From Miltoncostaea sp036826475 (GTDB lineage Bacteria; Actinomycetota; Thermoleophilia; Miltoncostaeales; Miltoncostaeaceae): a DNA stretch of 40,031 bases. Positions 15,303 to 22,484 of the stretch are shown in pieces. Within the stretch, counting starts at the first letter, position 1, and each line of letters begins with the position of its first letter. The DNA is taken from NCBI GenBank assembly GCA_036826475.1, contig DAISWG010000034.1, positions 1 through 40,031 of the forward strand. Reading direction: 5' to 3'. The notes below the pieces were generated by a model. That model saw nothing but the letters and a program-made list of their open reading frames with translations. It was not told where the DNA came from and did not search any database. The translations under genes and the position numbers were made by a program.

Positions 15303-16687
15303 GGCGAGAGCGCCCGCGTCAGCGCCCGCGCCTTCGCGAGCGTCTCCTCGTACTCGGCGGCGGGGTCGGAGTCGGCGACGATGCCCCCGCCCGCGCCCCA
15401 CGTGGCCTCCCGGCCGCGGATCGCGAAGGTCCGGATGGCGATGCTCGTGTCCAGGGCGCCGTCCCACCCCACCAGCCCGATCGCCCCGCAGTACGGGCCC
15501 CGGCGCGTGGGCTCCAGCTCCGCGATGACCTCCATCGCCCGGATCTTCGGCGCCCCGGTGATCGAGCCGCCCGGGAAGCACGCCGCGAGCAGGTCGACGG
15601 CGCCCGCGCCGGGACGCAGCTCGCCCGTGACCGACGACACCAGGTGCATCACGGTGGCGAAGCGCTCGACGCCGCACAGCTCCGGCACCCGGACGCTCGC
15701 GTCCTCGCAGACGCGCGACAGGTCGTTGCGCAGCAGGTCGACGATCATCACGTTCTCCGCGCGGTCCTTCGCGCTGCGGGCGAGCTCGGCCGCCAGGGCC
15801 TCGTCCTCTGCCGGGGCGGCGCCGCGCGGCCGGGTGCCCTTGATGGGACGCGTCTCCACGCGGCGGCCGTCGAGGCGCAGGAACCGCTCCGGCGACGAGG
15901 ACGCGACGACGTCGTCGCCGTCCTTCACGTACGCCGCGAAGGGGGCCGGGTTGCCGTGGGCGAGGCGCCGGAACAGGCCGAAGGGCGTGAGGCCCTCCGG
16001 CAGGGTGGCCCGGAAGCGCTGGGACAGGTTCGCCTGGAAGACGTCGCCGGCCAGGATCAGGTCGATCACCCGGCGGACGGCGTCCTCGTAGGCCCCCCGG
16101 GTGAAGTTGGACGTGATCTCCGGCGCCGCGGCGGGCACCGGCGGCGGACCGAGGGGGCGCACGCCGGAGAGCCGCCGGGCGGCGTGCTCCAGCCGGGCGG
16201 TGGCGCGGGCGGCGCGCGCCGCGGGATCGGTCTCCGGCAGACCACTCGACACGATCCAGGCCCGGCGGGCGGCGTTGTCGAGGGCGACGACCACGTCGCA
16301 GAGCAGCAGCGCCATCTCGGGCAGGTCCAGGTCGCCGGCGGGCGGACGTGGCACGGGCTCCAGGTGGCGCCCCATCTCGTATCCGAGCCAGCCCACGGCG
16401 CCCCCGGCGAAGGGGACGCCCGCCGGCGCCGGCGCGGCGTGTTGCGCGATCGTCTCGCGCAGCACCTCCCACGGCCCGCCGGGCAGCGCCCGGCCGTCCC
16501 GCTCGGCCACCCCGTCGCGGCAGCGCAGCACCCCGAACGGCTCGAGGGCGAGCAGCGAGCGGCGGCCGCGGGCGTCGGCGGTCCCGCCGTGGAGCAGGGC
16601 CACCTGCGGGTCGCCCGCCACGGCGCCGAGCAGCGCGAGCGGGTCGGCGTAGGGGATCTCGCGGACGAGGGGCGCGGCCGCCGGCAC
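15299..16687 (-). CDS. pabB: Aminodeoxychorismate synthase component I (PabB)
   Basis: A 462-aa chorismate-binding enzyme that converts chorismate plus ammonia to 4-amino-4-deoxychorismate for p-aminobenzoate and folate. The C-terminal half carries PIKGTRPRG (about residue 282), DRAENVMIVDLLRNDLSRV, FPGGSITGAPK and IRTFAIRG. The Lys in PIKGT, where anthranilate synthase has Ala, is the active-site residue diagnostic for PabB. The N-terminal half is the less conserved component-I domain. The GTG start at 16687 lies 6 nt after a CATGAT box. A strong hairpin just upstream (16709-16738) insulates it from the next gene. Confidence 0.92.
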   Translation of the reverse strand: MPAAAPLVREIPYADPLALLGAVAGDPQVALLHGGTADARGRRSLLALEPFGVLRCRDGVAERDGRALPGGPWEVLRETIAQHAAPAPAGVPFAGGAVGWLGYEMGRHLEPVPRPPAGDLDLPEMALLLCDVVVALDNAARRAWIVSSGLPETDPAARAARATARLEHAARRLSGVRPLGPPPVPAAAPEITSNFTRGAYEDAVRRVIDLILAGDVFQANLSQRFRATLPEGLTPFGLFRRLAHGNPAPFAAYVKDGDDVVASSSPERFLRLDGRRVETRPIKGTRPRGAAPAEDEALAAELARSAKDRAENVMIVDLLRNDLSRVCEDASVRVPELCGVERFATVMHLVSSVTGELRPGAGAVDLLAACFPGGSITGAPKIRAMEVIAELEPTRRGPYCGAIGLVGWDGALDTSIAIRTFAIRGREATWGAGGGIVADSDPAAEYEETLAKARALTRALSP

Positions 16688-16708
16688 GCGCCCATCATGC
16701 CCTGGGCG

Positions 16709-16738
16709 GCCGGGAGGGGCGCGGCGGCCCCTCCCGGC
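16709..16738 (-). terminator. 12-bp perfect GC hairpin, terminator of the choice-of-anchor gene
   Basis: GCCGGGAGGGGC (16709-16720) pairs perfectly with GCCCCTCCCGGC (16727-16738) around a 6-nt loop, 10 nt beyond the stop of the gene at 16748-18349. There is no U tract, as is common for terminators in very GC-rich actinobacteria. It also separates that gene from the pabB promoter. Confidence 0.75.
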
Positions 16739-16747
16739 GGAGGCGCG

Positions 16748-18349
16748 TCAGTCCACGCGGTAGAGCGTGACCGTGCCGCTGACCTCGTTGGCCACCAGCA
16801 CCATCGGGGTGTTCGACGGGCTGTCGCCGCGCGGCACGAAGTGGATGACCTCGGGGCCCGAGTCGGGGCCCGGCTCCGCGCTGGTGTAGTCGCGGCGGTT
16901 GGTCCACGAGATCAGGGACGGCGCGTCCGGCCGGGTCACGTCGAACGTCACGACGCCGCCCTGGCGCTCCAGGCCCACGAAGGCATAGGTGCGCCCGCTG
17001 ACCTTCCCGACCGCCACGCCCTCGGGCTCCGGTCCCTTGTTGTCGCTGCGGCCGTCGAACGTGTTGTCGCTGTTCGACACGTTGAAGTAGGTGCCCGCGA
17101 GCGGGCCGAGGTCGGCCACGATCGTCCGCTCGATCGCGTCACCGCTGTCCCACATCTGCCGCCCGGACGTCGTCCAGATCGACGCCGACCGGCCGCCGAA
17201 CGTGTAGATGGCGCGCCGCACGCCGCCGGCATCCACGCCGTCGGTCAGGGAGATGTTGAGCCGGCCCAGGTTGGCGTTGTCGCGGAGGGTCGCGCTGTCG
17301 TGGCCGGGGATCGCGAGCGTCGCGTTGGTGCTGTTGCCGCGCAGGCGCCCCTCGTCGGTGAAGCCCGGCCAGTCCGCCCGGGAGTCGCCCTCGTTGGCCG
17401 TGATCAGCAGGTCCTGGCCGCTCACCCGGAAGGCGGCGATGGCGTCGGGCATGTACCAGCCGCGCACCGGCCAGCTGCGGATGTTCACCCTGCCGTCCTG
17501 GTCGCTCGCGTCCAGTCCGTTGCCCGGGACGGAATGGTCCTTCCAGCCGAGCGCCCGGATCGACGTGACGCGGGCCGTGTCCAGGTCGATGCGCGCGAGC
17601 GCGCTCGCCTCCTGGAGGGTCACCGTGGCGGTGCGGCCGTCCTCGTCGAGTGCGATGTACTCGGGCTCCAGGTCCTGCGCGACGGACGCGCCGGGGCCGT
17701 TCAGCCGGAGCCCCTCCGGCAGCTCGGAGTGGCGGGGGCCGCCGGCGTTGAAGTCGGCGAAGCCGACCGTCCGCACGTGGGGCGAGCCGATCGTGGTGGA
17801 GACGATCGAGACGGACCCGACCGGGTCCACGCCCTGCCCGTTGTAGCCGGAGGGCTCGCCCTCGTTGGCGACCAGCACGAAGCGCCCGTCGTCGGTGAAC
17901 GTGAGCATGTCCGGCAGGGCCCCCACCGGCACGGTCGCGAGGATGTCGCCGGCCCGGTTCATGAACACCACGGCGCCGGGGTCGGTCTTCGGCGACGCCT
18001 CGACTGCGACGGCGACCAGGTCGCCGTGGACGTCCACGCTGTTCGGCCCGCCCGGCAGGGGCACCCGCCTCAGGAGCGCAGGGGCCGCGGGGTCGGACAC
18101 GTCGACGACGTCCAGCGTGCTCCCGGTGCTGTTGGTCACGTACATGCGGCCCTTGGACAGCGCGGCGGTCTCCCCCGCCGTCACGGACCCGGAGCCGTCG
18201 GCGAGCCCCGTGTCGTACGTTCCGACCGGCGTGAGCCCGATCGGGCGCGGCGGCGGCGCACTCCCGGCGGTCGCCACCACCACGCCCGACCCCACGGCGG
18301 CGGTCGCCGCCGCAACGCACGCCAGCACCCGGTTGCCCCGCTTCGGCAT
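16748..18349 (-). CDS. Secreted choice-of-anchor I family beta-propeller protein
   Basis: A 533-aa exported protein. Residues 1-31 form a signal peptide (MPKRGNRV, a hydrophobic core, then AGSAPPP). The mature part shows the choice-of-anchor I pattern: PGGPNSVDVHGDLVAVA, LVANEGEPSGYNG, LEPEYIALDEDGRTATVTLQEA, GWYMPDAIAAF, LLITANEGDSR, a FGGRSASIW strand and GPEPEGVAV. Members are often annotated as alkaline phosphatase or 5'-nucleotidase-like, but the catalytic role is not settled. No C-terminal anchor is visible, so it is either released or held by a partner. ATG 18349 is chosen because GGGAGGG lies just upstream. The promoter has TACCCT at 18385-18390 and a Pho-box-like repeat at 18412-18431. 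The gene ends in a strong hairpin. Confidence 0.82.
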   Translation of the reverse strand: MPKRGNRVLACVAAATAAVGSGVVVATAGSAPPPRPIGLTPVGTYDTGLADGSGSVTAGETAALSKGRMYVTNSTGSTLDVVDVSDPAAPALLRRVPLPGGPNSVDVHGDLVAVAVEASPKTDPGAVVFMNRAGDILATVPVGALPDMLTFTDDGRFVLVANEGEPSGYNGQGVDPVGSVSIVSTTIGSPHVRTVGFADFNAGGPRHSELPEGLRLNGPGASVAQDLEPEYIALDEDGRTATVTLQEASALARIDLDTARVTSIRALGWKDHSVPGNGLDASDQDGRVNIRSWPVRGWYMPDAIAAFRVSGQDLLITANEGDSRADWPGFTDEGRLRGNSTNATLAIPGHDSATLRDNANLGRLNISLTDGVDAGGVRRAIYTFGGRSASIWTTSGRQMWDSGDAIERTIVADLGPLAGTYFNVSNSDNTFDGRSDNKGPEPEGVAVGKVSGRTYAFVGLERQGGVVTFDVTRPDAPSLISWTNRRDYTSAEPGPDSGPEVIHFVPRGDSPSNTPMVLVANEVSGTVTLYRVD

Positions 18350-18384
18350 ACACCCTCCCGTCATCGCGACCTCGGACGGAGGCG

Positions 18385-18390
18385 AGGGTA
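18385..18390 (-). promoter_or_regulatory. -10 box (TACCCT) of the choice-of-anchor I gene
   Basis: TACCCT on the minus strand about 36 nt before the ATG, leaving a short leader with a GGGAGGG ribosome-binding site. There is no clear -35; a Pho-box-like repeat occupies the region just upstream. Confidence 0.5.
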
Positions 18391-18411
18391 GAACGCGGGT
18401 GCGTTACGCCG

Positions 18412-18431
18412 CGGTGACCGGACGGTGACCG
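18412..18431 (-). promoter_or_regulatory. Pho-box-like direct repeat (two CGGTCACCG units, 11-nt period)
   Basis: CGGTCACCG occurs at 18423-18431 and 18412-18420 on the minus strand, one helical turn (11 nt) apart; a weaker third unit ending CGCACC follows. Direct repeats with a TCAC core at 11-nt spacing and ending about 20 nt before the -10 are the layout of PhoP (PhoB-type) binding sites in actinobacteria. The function is inferred. Confidence 0.5.
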
Positions 18432-18443
18432 CGTGCGACAAGG

Positions 18444-18800
18444 TCAGTCGTCGTCGTCCCCGCCGCGGCCGCGTCCCCGGCCGCGCCCGCTGGAGTCGTC
18501 GGCGGAGTCGTCGCCGCCGCGGCTCGCATGGTCGTCGGTCTCGACGACCGTCCGGGCGGTGGTCGCCGGGGCGGTGGTCGCGGTGCGCGCGGCGGCGGTC
18601 GCGGTGCCCCGCGGGGCGGTCGTCGCCGCCCCCGGGGCGGTGGTACCGGTCAGCGTCGGGTCGCCCTGGTTGAGGCGGCCCAGCCGGTCCTCACCCGTCG
18701 CGTCGAGCAGGGTGAGGTTCGCCAGCACGGCGACGGCCGCCACCGCGACGACCGCGGCGGCGACGAGCACCGCCCTGCGCCAGCCCCCGGGCGGCGTCAC
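18444..18800 (-). CDS. Small anchored protein with Thr-rich linker and RGRGRGGDDDD tail (cluster B)
   Basis: A 118-aa protein: basic N-terminus (MTPPGGWRRA), one TM helix (about 10-28), the segment LDATGEDRLGRLNQGDP, a Thr/Ala-rich linker, then an acidic tail ending GRGRGRGRGGDDDD. The tail matches the end of the protein at 19805-20248, which ends GRGRGRGGDDD. The GTG start at 18800 overlaps the stop of the ferric-reductase-like gene (GTGA), so it belongs to that operon. It is probably an extracytosolic tethered peptide; the Asp-rich end could bind metal ions. No family is recognised. Confidence 0.65.
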   Translation of the reverse strand: MTPPGGWRRAVLVAAAVVAVAAVAVLANLTLLDATGEDRLGRLNQGDPTLTGTTAPGAATTAPRGTATAAARTATTAPATTARTVVETDDHASRGGDDSADDSSGRGRGRGRGGDDDD

Positions 18801-19411
18801 GCCGCCGCCCGCTCCAGATCGCGTGTCCGCGGCTCGTCCACCCGCGCAGTGTGACGTCCCGCGACCGCCTTCGCCGTCGCCGCCCGTCGCGCCGTGACCG
18901 CCCGCCAGCCCGTGAGGGCGGCGACGGCCGCGACGGCCCCGCCGTAGAGCATCTGCGCGGGGAGGGCGCCGGTGTCGGTGCCGCTCAGGATCCCGTGGGC
19001 GGCCCCGCCCAGGAACACGGCGTACGTGCCCCAGTGCAGACGCCGCCAGGTCCGCACGCCGATCCTGGACCGGAACCGGAACGACAGGTGGACCAGCAGG
19101 GCGAGCTCGGCGACGGCGACGCCGATGCCGGTGGCGACCGGCCGGTAGTCGATGAGGCCGGGGACGACGAGCGCGGCCGGCGACACGTCGATGGTGGCGT
19201 CGAAGAGGAGCGCGCCGCCGTGGACGGCGATGGCGATCAGGCCGAGGAACGACAGGTGGCGGTGCAGGTCGACCATGCCGGCGCCCTTCAGCGGCCCCAC
19301 CGCAACGCGCGTGCGGACCAGCAGCCCCGCGACCATCGCACCGGCGATGAGGGCGAAGGCGGTGAACCCCGTGGCGCGCGAGATGACCCAGGGCAGCATC
19401 TCCGGGGTCAT
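18797..19411 (-). CDS. Ferric-reductase-like bis-heme transmembrane protein (cluster B)
   Basis: 204 aa, about six TM helices, same family as the protein at 8333-9067. Heme ligand pairs are spaced H-X13-H (HRHLSFLGLIAIAVH) and H-X12-H (LHWGTYAVFLGGAAHG). Both proteins share the PGLIDYRPVATGIGV / GYRPVATALGV loop and a G-S/T-DTG motif after the last histidine. There is no flavin domain. Nearest characterised relatives by architecture are MsrQ/YedZ heme subunits, but no MsrP-type molybdoenzyme gene is nearby. ATG 19411 has a GGGAGGA ribosome-binding site. It lies in a four-gene minus-strand operon next to a divergent two-component system, an arrangement recalling HprSR-MsrPQ. Confidence 0.8.
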   Translation of the reverse strand: MTPEMLPWVISRATGFTAFALIAGAMVAGLLVRTRVAVGPLKGAGMVDLHRHLSFLGLIAIAVHGGALLFDATIDVSPAALVVPGLIDYRPVATGIGVAVAELALLVHLSFRFRSRIGVRTWRRLHWGTYAVFLGGAAHGILSGTDTGALPAQMLYGGAVAAVAALTGWRAVTARRAATAKAVAGRHTARVDEPRTRDLERAAA

Positions 19412-19439
19412 GCGGATCCTCCCGCCGTCGTCGCGGCCA

Positions 19440-19805
19440 TCACGAGCCGCCGCTCTGGACGACCGGCGGCGCCGCGGCCGGGGCGACCGCCACCGGAGCG
19501 GGCGCGGCGACGGGCGCCGCCACCGGGGTGGCGGCGACGGAGGCGGACGCCGAGGGGGCGGCCGCCTCGAGCGCCCGCAGGTGCGCCTCGGCGGCCTCCA
19601 GTCGCTTCAGCGCGGCCCGCTCGCGGGCGAGCAGGGCCGCCTCCCGGGACGGGGCGGACGCCGCCGCGGTGGTCGCGGACGCGGGGGCGGGATCGCCGCC
19701 ACCGCCGCCGCCGGGGAACGGGTGGGCGGCGATCACGGCGACCACCACCGCGGTGCCGCCGGCGACGACCGCGGTCACCGCCCGCCTGAGGCCGTGGGCG
19801 TCCAT
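19440..19805 (-). CDS. Small exported/anchored Ala-rich protein with coiled coil (cluster B)
   Basis: A 121-aa protein: short basic head, one hydrophobic helix (about 9-28), a Gly run, a predicted helix or coiled coil (REAALLARERAALKRLEAAE, about residues 52-80), then an Ala/Pro/Val-rich tail ending QSGGS. The ATG at 19805 overlaps the stop of the upstream gene by one base (TGATG), so the two are coupled. A 28-nt gap with a ribosome-binding site leads to the ferric-reductase-like gene. No domain is recognised. The topology and operon position suggest an extracytosolic accessory of the heme protein. Confidence 0.6.
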   Translation of the reverse strand: MDAHGLRRAVTAVVAGGTAVVVAVIAAHPFPGGGGGGDPAPASATTAAASAPSREAALLARERAALKRLEAAEAHLRALEAAAPSASASVAATPVAAPVAAPAPVAVAPAAAPPVVQSGGS

Positions 19806-20248
19806 CAGTCGTCGTCACCGCCGCGGCCGCGGCCGCGCCCGTGGCCGCCGTCGTCACCGCCGTGGTCGTCGCCGTCGTCGGTGTACGCGCCCGTCACCGG
19901 GTCACGGTCGCCGTGCCCCTGGTCGAACGTGCCGTCGTCGTCGCCGGAGCCGGACGCGGCGGCGGTGCGCCCGACGGTCGTCGTCACGGCGACCGGGGCC
20001 GCCGGGGCCATCGGCGCCACCGCCGCGGTGCGGGCCATCGCCCGCTCGGCGGCGCGCTCGGCCCGGCGCACCGCCGCCAGCCGCTCCTCCGGCGTCGGCC
20101 CGGGGGTGGCGGCGGTGGTCGTAAGCGCCGGAATCGAGCCGACCGGGTCCCCGCCGTCCCCGCCGCCGCCGGTGGCGGCACCGCTGAGCCCGACCACGCC
20201 CGCCACCCCCGCCAGGCCGGCCACGCCGGCCACGATCAATCCCTTCAT
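19805..20248 (-). CDS. Exported acidic Gly/Asp/His-rich protein, RGRGRGGDDD tail (cluster B)
   Basis: A 147-aa protein with an N-terminal hydrophobic helix (MKGLIVAGVAGLAGVAGVVG), so secreted or anchored; a helical segment EERLAAVRRAERAAERAMA; and a highly acidic, His-containing C-terminus ending GRGRGRGGDDD. Within the acidic part DPVTGAYT is close to the ApbE target pattern D-x-x-[ST]-G-A-[ST] but has Tyr at the acceptor position. ATG 20248 is chosen because GGGGGAG lies 3 nt upstream; an in-frame TTG at 20260 is the alternative. This is the first gene of the operon and has a TACCGT box at 20284-20289. Metal binding by the acidic tail is a guess. Confidence 0.6.
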   Translation of the reverse strand: MKGLIVAGVAGLAGVAGVVGLSGAATGGGGDGGDPVGSIPALTTTAATPGPTPEERLAAVRRAERAAERAMARTAAVAPMAPAAPVAVTTTVGRTAAASGSGDDDGTFDQGHGDRDPVTGAYTDDGDDHGGDDGGHGRGRGRGGDDD

Positions 20249-20295
20249 CGTCTCCCCCAATGTCGTCCTGACGGTCCTCCCGGACGGTAGGCGGG

Positions 20296-20314
20296 GGGCG
20301 ATCAGGGATCGCCC
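20296..20314. promoter_or_regulatory. 8-bp inverted repeat between cluster B and the two-component system
   Basis: GGGCGATC-AGG-GATCGCCC is a perfect palindrome in the 151-nt divergent intergenic region, just upstream of the TACCGT box for cluster B. It is a candidate operator; OmpR-type regulators usually use direct repeats, so another regulator is possible. Confidence 0.4.
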
Positions 20315-20399
20315 GGGGGATCCCCAAGGCTCGCCCCGGCTTCGGTAAAGGAACGGTAGGACGCCGTGCGCCGGCGGCCGGAGGGGTCATGATGCGGCC

Positions 20400-21056
20400 A
20401 TGCGCCTGCTGGTGGTCGAGGACGACGACGGCATCGCCGAGCCGCTCGTCGCGGGCCTCCGGCGGGAGGGCTTCGACGTGGAGCGCGTCGCCACGGGCGG
20501 GGCGGCCCTGGACGCGCTGGAGCCCGACCTGGTGCTGCTGGACCTGCGTCTGCCCGACATGGACGGCTACGCCGTGGCCCGCGAGATGCGCGCACGCTCG
20601 CGCGTCCCGATCATCATGGTCACGGCGAAGGGCGAGGAGGTCGACCGCGTGATCGGCCTGGAGCTGGGCGCCGACGACTACGTGGTGAAGCCGTTCGGCC
20701 TGCGTGAGCTGGTCGCGCGCATCAACGCGGTCATGCGACGGGTCGGCGGGGCGCCCGAGCCCGACCCGGTCACGGTGGTCGGGCCCCTGTCGATCGACCG
20801 GCGGCGGCGGTCGGTGACGCTCGGCGGCGAGGAGCTGGCGCTGACGCCGAAGGAGTACGGCGTGCTGGTGGCCCTGGCGGCCGACCCCGGCGCGGCGGTC
20901 GAGCGGCGCACGCTGCTGGAGGAGGTGTGGGGGACGCGCTGGTACGGGCCGTCCAAGACCATCGACGTCCACGTGTCGGCCCTGCGCCGCAAGCTCGGCG
21001 ACCCCGGCTGGATCGAGACCGTCCGCGGGGTCGGGTTCCGGCTCCGCTCGCCGTGA
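20400..21056 (+). CDS. OmpR/PhoB-family response regulator
   Basis: A 218-aa protein. The receiver domain (1-115) has the acidic pair EDDD at 7-10, the phospho-acceptor D48 in LLDLRLPDMDG, the VTAK segment with the conserved Thr, and K97 in VVKPFG. The winged-helix DNA-binding domain (about 125-216) ends with TIDVHVSALRRKLGDPG and VRGVGFRL. The ATG at 20400 follows a CATGAT box by 6 nt. Its stop overlaps the histidine kinase start (GTGA). The divergent neighbour is the cluster B redox operon, the most likely target along with itself; the signal is unknown. Confidence 0.93.
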   Translation: MRLLVVEDDDGIAEPLVAGLRREGFDVERVATGGAALDALEPDLVLLDLRLPDMDGYAVAREMRARSRVPIIMVTAKGEEVDRVIGLELGADDYVVKPFGLRELVARINAVMRRVGGAPEPDPVTVVGPLSIDRRRRSVTLGGEELALTPKEYGVLVALAADPGAAVERRTLLEEVWGTRWYGPSKTIDVHVSALRRKLGDPGWIETVRGVGFRLRSP

Positions 21057-22474
21057 CCCGGCGGCTCGTCGCCACCTACCTCCTCCTGGCGTTCGTGGTG
21101 CTGGTGGCGCTGGAGGTGCCCCTCGGGATCGTGAACGCGCGCAACCAGCGCCGCGACCTCCAGGTACGGGTGGAGCGCGACGCGGTGGCGCTCGCGGGCC
21201 TCGTGGAGGACCGCCTTCAGCACGGGGCCGGCCCGGGCGACCCGACGCTCGACGCCATCCTGGACCGCTACGCCGCCGCGACCGACGCCCGCGTGGTGGT
21301 GGTCGGGGCCGGCGGGCGGCTCCTGGCCGACTCCGACACGGCCCGCGAGCTGGGGCGCGACTTCTCGACCCGCCCGGAGATCGCGACCGCCCTCGGCGGG
21401 GGCGTCGCCACCGGCACGCGGCGGTCCGAGACGCTCGGCCAGACGCTGCTCTACGTGGCCGTGCCGGTGGCCTCGGGCGGCCGCGTGTACGGGGCGGTGC
21501 GGGCGAGCGTCCCCACCTCCCGCGTCGACGCGCTGGTGCTCCGCTACTGGCTGGTGCTCGGATCCATCGCGCTGCTGGTGCTGGCGGTGGTGGCGCTGGC
21601 GGGGATGTGGCTCGCCCGCTGGGTGAGCCGCCCCCTCACCGAGCTCCGCGACGCCACGCGCGCGGCGGAGGGGGGCGACCTGACGGTGCGCGCCGACGCG
21701 TCGAGCGGGCCGGAGGAGGTGCGCGAGGTCGCACACGCCTTCAACGACATGGTCGCCCGGCTGGGTGTGCTGGTCGGCACCCAGGAGCAGTTCGTGGCCG
21801 ACGCCTCCCACCAGCTGCGGAGCCCCCTCACCGCCCTGCGCCTGCGGATCGAGAACCTGCGCTACGACGCCGAGCCGGCCGCCGAGGCTGACCTGGACGG
21901 CGCCCTGGAGGAGGTGGAGCGGCTGTCGCGGCTCGTCAACGGCCTGCTGGCGCTGGCGCGGGCCGACCGGCGCGCCCCGGGCCGGGCGGTGCGGGAGGTG
22001 GCGCCGCTACTGGAGGCCCGCGGCGAGGCGTGGGGGGCCGCGGCGGCGGAGGCGGGCGTGACGCTGGAGGTGTCGGCGCCGCCCGGGATCCGCTGCGAGC
22101 TGGCCGAGGGGGCGCTTGAGCAGGTGCTCGACAACCTGCTGGCCAACGCGATCGAGGCCGCCCCGCCCGGCACGTCGGTGGCGCTCGCCGCGGCCGCCGA
22201 CGGCGCCGCCGTCGACATCTCGGTGGCCGACGCCGGCCCGGGGATGGACGCCGAGTCGCGCGAGCACGCCTTCGACCGCTTCTGGCGGGGGCGGGACGAC
22301 CGCCACGGCTCGGGACTGGGGCTCGCCATCGTGAAGCGGCTGGTGGAGGCCGACGGCGGCACGGTCCGGCTCGAGGAGGCGGCGGGCGGGGGGCTGCGGG
22401 CGGTGGTCCGGATCCCCGCGACCGCCCGGCGCTCCCCGGTGACGGTGGCGCGCGACCGTCCCCCGTCGGGATAG
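21053..22474 (+). CDS. Membrane sensor histidine kinase (HAMP-HisKA-HATPase)
   Basis: A 473-aa protein. TM1 is about 5-25, an extracytoplasmic sensor about 26-160, TM2 about 163-185 and HAMP about 185-238. The HisKA box is DASHQLRSPLTALRLRIENL with the phospho-acceptor H253; SHQLRSPL replaces the commoner SHELRTPL. The ATPase has the N box DNLLANAIEAAP, a GPGM motif and GSGLGLAIVKRL. The sensor region contains a GRLLADSDTARELGRDF segment typical of double-CACHE-like sensors that bind small ligands. The GTG start at 21053 overlaps the response regulator stop. Kinase and regulator form one operon facing away from cluster B. Confidence 0.93.
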   Translation: MTRRLVATYLLLAFVVLVALEVPLGIVNARNQRRDLQVRVERDAVALAGLVEDRLQHGAGPGDPTLDAILDRYAAATDARVVVVGAGGRLLADSDTARELGRDFSTRPEIATALGGGVATGTRRSETLGQTLLYVAVPVASGGRVYGAVRASVPTSRVDALVLRYWLVLGSIALLVLAVVALAGMWLARWVSRPLTELRDATRAAEGGDLTVRADASSGPEEVREVAHAFNDMVARLGVLVGTQEQFVADASHQLRSPLTALRLRIENLRYDAEPAAEADLDGALEEVERLSRLVNGLLALARADRRAPGRAVREVAPLLEARGEAWGAAAAEAGVTLEVSAPPGIRCELAEGALEQVLDNLLANAIEAAPPGTSVALAAAADGAAVDISVADAGPGMDAESREHAFDRFWRGRDDRHGSGLGLAIVKRLVEADGGTVRLEEAAGGGLRAVVRIPATARRSPVTVARDRPPSG

Positions 22475-22477
22475 GTT
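22472..22477 (+). promoter_or_regulatory. -10 box (TAGGTT) of the ankyrin gene, leaderless type
   Basis: TAGGTT overlaps the stop codon of the kinase gene and is followed by 7 nt and ATG 22485. The ankyrin gene therefore has its own promoter despite the 10-nt gap. Confidence 0.55.
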
Positions 22478-22484
22478 CCCGGCG

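Noticed and set aside
15644..18391. 915-codon plus-strand frame opposite pabB and the choice-of-anchor gene
   Set aside because: A mirror frame rich in Arg, Gly, Val and Ala with no motif; the minus-strand genes carry diagnostic signatures.
19408..19857. 149-codon minus-strand frame ending in an ATGA overlap with the ferric-reductase-like gene
   Set aside because: The frame gives an Arg/Gly-rich sequence, whereas the frame of 19440-19805 shows a TM helix and coiled coil and couples perfectly to the upstream stop.
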